Of a stretch of 64,000 nucleotides of DNA, positions 60,385 through 64,000 are shown piece after piece. The DNA comes from Bifidobacterium sp. WK041_4_12. Its GTDB lineage: Bacteria > Actinomycetota > Actinomycetes > Actinomycetales > Bifidobacteriaceae. Both the position numbers and the translations under genes were made by a program. The DNA is taken from positions 1,178,001-1,242,000 of the forward strand of contig NZ_CP129674.1 of assembly GCF_041080795.1 (NCBI RefSeq), read 5' to 3'. How positions within the stretch are numbered: position 1 is the stretch's first letter; each line of letters opens with the position of its first letter. The notes below the pieces were generated by a model. It did not search any database. It saw only the letters and a program-made list of their open reading frames with translations, and was not told the DNA's origin.

Positions 60385-61274
60385 TCTACCCGCTCGTCAG
60401 ACGGCTGGCAGAGCTTCCCGAAGCTGGGAGACCTGCCATACCGGTCGTGCTGGCCGGGCGGGTGCTGGGCTTCTCGAAGCAGGCGTATTTCACATGGCGG
60501 GCCGATCCTGTATCCATGTTGGAGCGTGAGGAGAAGGAGCTGCTCGCGATGATTCGTGTGATTCACGAGGACGACCCCCAGTTTGGGTATCGGCTGGCCG
60601 GTGACGAGCTGCATGCCCGGGGCGTGTGCGTGTCGGAGCGTCGCGTGTGGCGTATCTGTTCGAAGTATCGGATATGCTCCACGATCCAGTGCCGCTACCG
60701 CACGGGCAAGCCCGCCAGCCGGCCCGCGTCGGATGACCTCGTGCGCCGCAAGTTCCACGCCGACGCTGCCAACGTCGTGTGGCTGACCGATATCACCGAG
60801 CATTGGACGAGCCAGGGCAAGCTGTATCTGTGCGCGGTCAAGGACGTGTGGAGCAACCGGATCGTCGGCTGGTCCGTGAACTCCAGGATGCGTGCCTCGC
60901 TGGCTGTCGACGCGCTCGAGGACGCCTGGCAGCGGCGTGGCAAGCCCCGTGACGTGATCATCCATTCTGATCGTGGGTCCCAGTTCGGTTCACGCACGTT
61001 TATCGAGACCTGCCGCGCTACGGGAATCCATCGTTCGATGGGCCAGGCATACACGTGCGCGGACAACGCGGCGATGGAATCATTCTTCTCCCTGCTGCAG
61101 AAGAATGTCCTCAACCAGCGCTCCAGTTGGCCGGACATAACCACGCTCAGGCTCGCGATCATCCGTTGGATCGAGGGCACCTACAACCGTCGCCGACGAC
61201 AACGCTCCCTGGGCAAACTCACCCCCGTAGAATACGAAACAATCTTCGCCAACGGCAACCGGCCAACGGCATGA
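60381..61274 (+). CDS. IS3-family transposase OrfB (DDE integrase)
   Basis: A 297-residue catalytic domain lying in the -1 frame relative to OrfA. The DDE triad is intact: first Asp in VVWLTDITEHW, second in VIIHSDRGSQFGS, Glu in AAMESFFSLLQKN. A conserved HTH_21-type segment (IHEDDPQFGYRLAGDELHAR) precedes it. ATG 60381 overlaps the OrfA stop as ATGA, but production of an OrfAB fusion by slippage on CCCAAAA is expected for this family. The element looks functional by sequence. Confidence 0.95.
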   Translation: MIYPLVRRLAELPEAGRPAIPVVLAGRVLGFSKQAYFTWRADPVSMLEREEKELLAMIRVIHEDDPQFGYRLAGDELHARGVCVSERRVWRICSKYRICSTIQCRYRTGKPASRPASDDLVRRKFHADAANVVWLTDITEHWTSQGKLYLCAVKDVWSNRIVGWSVNSRMRASLAVDALEDAWQRRGKPRDVIIHSDRGSQFGSRTFIETCRATGIHRSMGQAYTCADNAAMESFFSLLQKNVLNQRSSWPDITTLRLAIIRWIEGTYNRRRRQRSLGKLTPVEYETIFANGNRPTA

Positions 61275-61317
61275 CAACAACACAAGGAAAACAGTCAACC
61301 AAGTTTGCAGCAAACCC

Positions 61318-61632
61318 GTGCATGCGGGCAGTTCCTCCACGCTGACCGACAGGGTGCGGGTCAAGCTGCTGGGAGCGTGCGGGAAGGACGTGTACGACGG
61401 TGGCGCAGAGAACAAGAACCTGGACTCGAACTGTGACCGGATGATGGATACCTTCCACTTCGCGGTTGAGACCCGTCTGACCATAGGCGGACAGTCGCGC
61501 ACCAAGTTCTTGAACTATCGCGGCTACTACCGTGGCGGCAGCACATGCGATACCACGGTGCGCACCGTGTCCGGTGGCGGAGGAATTATCCGCGTATATA
61601 TACCAAGTCCTGTGTCCGCGTGGGACATATGA
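61318..61632 (+). pseudogene. 3' remnant of an unidentified gene beyond the IS right end
   Basis: The frame is open from the IS boundary to 61632 without a start or ribosome site: LTDRVRVKLLGACGKDVYDG, NLDSNCDRMMDTFHFAVETR, NYRGYYRGGSTCDTTVRTVS. Three cysteines and Gly-rich segments suggest a secreted or surface product. It does not resemble the gene interrupted on the left, so the IS may have mediated a deletion joining two genes. The 127 nt after it (61633-61759) show nothing further. Confidence 0.4.
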
Positions 61633-61759
61633 TCGACGCCCTTGACACAGTGCGCCGTGCGGTCATCGTCTCAGCAGTCTGCGGGCAATGTCCAGCGCGA
61701 TGCTCCACGGCGGACGTTGGAAGCTCATCGCATGACCGTCCCTGAACATGCCGTGAAGC

Positions 61760-62521
61760 CTAGTACTTCGTCAGTCTGCTTTCGGACGCATGCGAGACAT
61801 GTGCCGCAGGACGCTCGGCTAGGTCATGACCGGCCTGGATCAGTTCGTCGTAGACGATCTGAGGGAACTCTCTGACCAGTGCCCTGAGCTGGCGTTCCCT
61901 GTATTCCTTCCTGCTGTCCTTGATGGCGTCAAGGCAGTGGTCTTCCGCATCGATGCCAAACTCACGTATCAGCATCTCAAGGACATCCTCCAGTCCAGGA
62001 CGGAAGCGATCACCGCCCACAGGAAAGTGCAGGGTGGAGAACGTGGGGAAGAAACCGCTGTCAACGAAGCGTTTCCTTCGTGCCTTGCCACGGTTCTTGC
62101 CTCCGCAACCCAGCATCACCTTCACGGCGCTGTCGTTGCTCGCATGGACGTTGATATGTGCTGAGGGTATCCCCTTGCCAGCGGTGCGCACAAAATCGTA
62201 ATGAAACATGGGAACCGAATCACTAAACGTGGCGACGGTCATATCCGAATTATCAACTTGAAGATACGAGCCATCTGTCCTGCATGAGCAGTTGAAAAAG
62301 AAACCGAAAGTTAGGACCGCGCTTCCGTCCATTGTAAGACAAATCCCCGAATCGTCTGCATTTTCGATGCGAAAGTACCGCACGCCATTCTTGGATATAC
62401 GAGATTCGGGAGTGTTGACATACGAGTCGTGCGACGTGCCGAAAACCCTTACAAGCAGGTCTTCAATCCGTTGTGCGAACGCAGTCGCCTGGTTGTCAAG
62501 CGACATGCCGTCAGGCATCAT
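61760..62521 (-). CDS. Second gene of a coupled pair, actinobacterial family of unknown function
   Basis: A 253-residue protein. The last third has a pattern I associate with a widespread but uncharacterised actinobacterial family: MFHYDFVRTAG, IPSAHINVHAS, FSTLHFPVGGDRFRPGLEDV followed by LEMLIREFGID, then a Glu/Arg-rich helix (RKEYRERQLRALVREFP). No known catalytic motif or transmembrane helix is visible. Its ATG overlaps the stop of the 70-residue gene upstream as ATGA, implying translational coupling. The small-plus-large organisation resembles toxin-antitoxin operons, but that is inference. Confidence 0.65.
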   Translation of the reverse strand: MMPDGMSLDNQATAFAQRIEDLLVRVFGTSHDSYVNTPESRISKNGVRYFRIENADDSGICLTMDGSAVLTFGFFFNCSCRTDGSYLQVDNSDMTVATFSDSVPMFHYDFVRTAGKGIPSAHINVHASNDSAVKVMLGCGGKNRGKARRKRFVDSGFFPTFSTLHFPVGGDRFRPGLEDVLEMLIREFGIDAEDHCLDAIKDSRKEYRERQLRALVREFPQIVYDELIQAGHDLAERPAAHVSHASESRLTKY

Positions 62522-62730
62522 TCTCCTTCAAGGTAGTCGAGGGCTTCCAGCTTTCTCAGAGCTATACGCTCTTGGGGGTTCAGACCAATTCCATTCCGTT
62601 TCACGATAAGGTCGTGTAACGTTCCATACTCATGTTCGAGAGCCTCGCGCCTACGCACGATGGTCGCATCGTCAAGCATTACCGGTGGCCCTATGCGATG
62701 TGCGCTTGGTCTTACGGCTGTCATGGACAT
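62518..62730 (-). CDS. First gene of a coupled pair, 70-residue helical protein
   Basis: ATG 62730 has AGGAGGTG in front, 4-9 nt upstream. The product is charged and predicted mostly helical: MLDDATIVRRREALEHEYGT, LHDLIVKRNGIGLNPQERIA, LRKLEALDYLEGE. No helix-turn-helix is certain. It is coupled to the 253-residue gene by an ATGA overlap. An antitoxin or small adaptor role would fit size and position, without direct proof. Confidence 0.65.
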   Translation of the reverse strand: MSMTAVRPSAHRIGPPVMLDDATIVRRREALEHEYGTLHDLIVKRNGIGLNPQERIALRKLEALDYLEGE

Positions 62731-62764
62731 GTGGCACCTCCTGGAATCTTTGTGATCGTGCCTC

Positions 62765-62908
62765 CATCATACAGAAGCTATGCGTCAGATATAAGTATTC
62801 TGCCAGCCGCTTCAGACATCCTCAGATCGTTGCCATTGCACTGTGACGCATACCTATAAGCATAGGCAAAATAGCAATACCAGATACAATAATGGACACC
62901 ATGTCAAC
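62765..62908 (+). repeat. Dispersed promoter-like repeat, copy R3
   Basis: Contains CATCAT..GAAGCTATGCG..GATATAAGTATTCTG and ATTGCACTGTGACGCATAC with the CCTAT-AAGC-ATAGG hairpin, then CCAGATACAATAATGG with TACAAT as -10. It drives the decayed membrane protein gene at 62922. Confidence 0.75.
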
Positions 62909-62921
62909 ACAGGAGACTCCG

Positions 62922-63373
62922 ATGACCAACTTCAACGAATTCGAAGACACCACGGCAGCCCCATCCGTCGAAGACACCCAGACACCCGACGCAACCGGAC
63001 AGACCTCCGAGGTGCAGTCCAACCGGCGTCGCAAGACGGTCATCGCCATCGTCGCGGCGGCGGCTCTGGTGCTCGCGGGCAGCATCACGGGCAGCGTGGT
63101 CTACGCGAACCATGTACAGGAACGGCAGCGGCTCAGGCTGCGGCAACGCAGAAGAGCACGTACTCACGCAGTGGCGGCTCGTACTCGAATACCGGCTCGA
63201 ATGGCAAGATCGCCACGTCAGGCGGCGCCGCCAGCGGAGGCAAGAAAACGACCGGAGGCGGTCAGTCACAGCCAGCGCCGACGCCAGCTCCGAAGGGCGA
63301 GAGTGAAGAGATACTGAGCTTTTGCGCGGAAGGCGATTCACTCGGCAATGCAACCTATTACCATCCTTGTTAG
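62922..63373 (+). pseudogene. Internally deleted paralogue of the membrane-anchored protein
   Basis: ATG 62922 (CAGGAG upstream) starts MTNFNEFEDTTAAPSVEDTQ, followed by EVQSNRRRKTVIAIVAAAAL, a transmembrane helix and VVYANHVQERQR. The frame then changes: the plausible C-terminus AAATQKSTYSRSGGSYSNTG, GGKKTTGGGQSQPAPTP and EILSFCAEGDSLGNATYYHP is in another frame and ends at 63373. The coiled-coil region seen in the copy at 59725 is missing, so a deletion with frameshift removed it. Together the two copies allow the original protein to be reconstructed. Confidence 0.75.
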
Positions 63374-63500
63374 GCCTGGTTGGCTGTTGTTTGATGCTCT
63401 CTCTGCATGACAATGCAGGGGGATTTTCGTGTATTCCACCGATATCGGTTCTTGTTTTTTCTACTTCATGTGAAGAGGTCAAGTGTTTGCATAGAACACG

Positions 63501-63522
63501 GGGTTTTGCTGCAATGCTGGTT
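63501..63522 (+). repeat. Solo IS3-like terminal inverted repeat
   Basis: GGGTTTTGCTGCAATGCTGGTT matches the left end of the IS3 element (GGGTTTGCTGCAATGTTGGTT) with one inserted T and one mismatch, but no transposase follows. Confidence 0.6.
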
Positions 63523-63665
63523 CGCTCGTTGCGCCATGTTTTCCCCGTGCGTTTGGATACCCCGACCATGCGGGCAGCCTGGGTGAAGTTCATGCCCTGG
63601 TTCAACAGTTCGACATAGTGGACGCGTCTCGCGCTGCACATCGCACGCCGGGTCGCATAGATCAC
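63519..63665 (-). pseudogene. N-terminal remnant of an IS30-family transposase
   Basis: About 49 codons on the minus strand read RRAMCSARRVHYVELLNQGM, NFTQAARMVGVSKRTGKTWR and NERT, the N-terminal HTH of bifidobacterial IS30-type transposases. Homology stops where the IS3-like terminal repeat begins (63522 and below), and the DDE domain is absent, so the element is dead. Confidence 0.7.
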
Positions 63666-63912
63666 GCCCTAATACTCGTATTGCGACATCCATACCTACC
63701 AGAAGGACAGATGTTGCAACGATCACTAGGATCCCCTAATCCGCTCGTTTACGAGGGGGAGGAAGTCAAGTCCTGTCTGCTTTCAGAGGCTTGGCTTCGT
63801 CTGGATGCGTCATCGGACGCGCGCCTTGCCGCTTCCTGCATCCGCATCTCTTTCCCCGACTCTTCCATCCTTTGGTGGTCGGGCGCTCCGGGGACGCGAG
63901 GAACGTATATTA

Positions 63913-64000
63913 TCATCGGGCACCTTGTTTGTATCCGAGGATAAACGCATCGGACGGTGAGCTGGAACCCAAATCCGTATCATCCAATGCCCTGCGCGCT
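63913..64000 (-). CDS. Possible 3' end of a gene entering from outside the window
   Basis: On the minus strand the frame is open from the window edge to a TGA at 63913 and reads ALDDTDLGSSSPSDAFILGY followed by KQGAR. Too short to identify. The 247 nt between it and the IS30 remnant (63666-63912) show no convincing gene. Confidence 0.25.
   Translation of the reverse strand, partial: ARRALDDTDLGSSSPSDAFILGYKQGAR

Larger units (their letters stand above)
60042..61317 (+). mobile_element. IS3-family insertion sequence, complete
   Basis: 1276 bp bounded by imperfect inverted repeats GGGTTTGCTGCAATGTTGG.. (60042 onward) and the complement of ..CCAAGTTTGCAGCAAACCC (to 61317), matching over about 24 of 26 positions. 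It contains overlapping orfA and orfB with a -1 frameshift signal. I see no direct repeat of the target at the two ends (left flank ACGGCA, right flank GTGCAT). Confidence 0.92.

Noticed and set aside
63618..63944. 108-codon plus-strand frame near the right end
   Set aside because: It overlaps the IS30 remnant in antisense and shows no domain, ribosome site or plausible composition.

Overview
The window looks like a chromosomal segment from a member of the Bifidobacteriaceae (high-GC Gram-positive, moderate GC). The evidence is gene content and order: an actinobacterial pth-mfd / eno-divIC-DUF501-ppx neighbourhood, two WhiB regulators, CarD, the split PdtaS/PdtaR sensor-regulator pair, LytR-CpsA-Psr proteins, DUF5719, a 16-bp actinobacterial LexA box, and bifid-shunt related genes (xylulokinase, enolase, pyruvate kinase, GlgB, GlgX). 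I cannot name the species.

Layout. 1-7.2 kb: 3' part of a UPF0182 membrane protein, then pth overlapping mfd. 7.2-13.1 kb: eno, an FtsB/DivIC-like protein, DUF501, a reverse-strand xylulokinase, then Ppx/GppA. 13.3-17 kb: flavodoxin-fold oxidoreductase, YbaK-type deacylase, tRNA-Leu(TAA), a repeat-bearing membrane protein, FKBP isomerase, GreA. 17-25 kb: hemolysin III, PdtaS-like kinase, WhiB, an FtsK/EccC-like ATPase, two LCP proteins. 25-31 kb: WhiB2-like regulator, large GT2 membrane glycosyltransferase, DUF5719 and a zinc-motif-less metallopeptidase-like protein. 31-37 kb: HAD phosphatase, ComF, UmuC/UmuD with a perfect SOS box, two-component system. 37-58 kb: glgB, carD, a TroA/ZnuA-like lipoprotein, folD, rpsA, coaE, uvrB, terC, pyk, NUDIX, a tRNA-like gene with CAA anticodon, pdtaR, polA, Nif3-like, a second NUDIX, glgX, tRNA-Pro(GGG).

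Right of tRNA-Pro (58.26-64 kb) the window changes character to an accessory region. It holds a 2-TM/GAF-like protein, a 52-aa ORF, three copies of a dispersed promoter-like repeat, two decayed paralogues of a membrane-anchored protein (one interrupted by a complete IS3-family element with a CCCAAAA frameshift site), an IS30 transposase remnant next to a solo IS3-like terminal repeat, and an ATGA-coupled two-gene unit of an actinobacterial family of unknown function.

Links between genes: LacI-type operator palindromes precede both eno and pyk, suggesting joint control of lower glycolysis. LexA boxes lie before umuD and, inside the coaE coding sequence, before uvrB. Two roughly 105-nt imperfect palindromes with a shared core lie just behind stop codons (2828-2930 and 21930-22039). 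Three genes between 30.4 and 35.2 kb carry short tandem arrays at or shortly behind their stop codons. No CRISPR array was seen.
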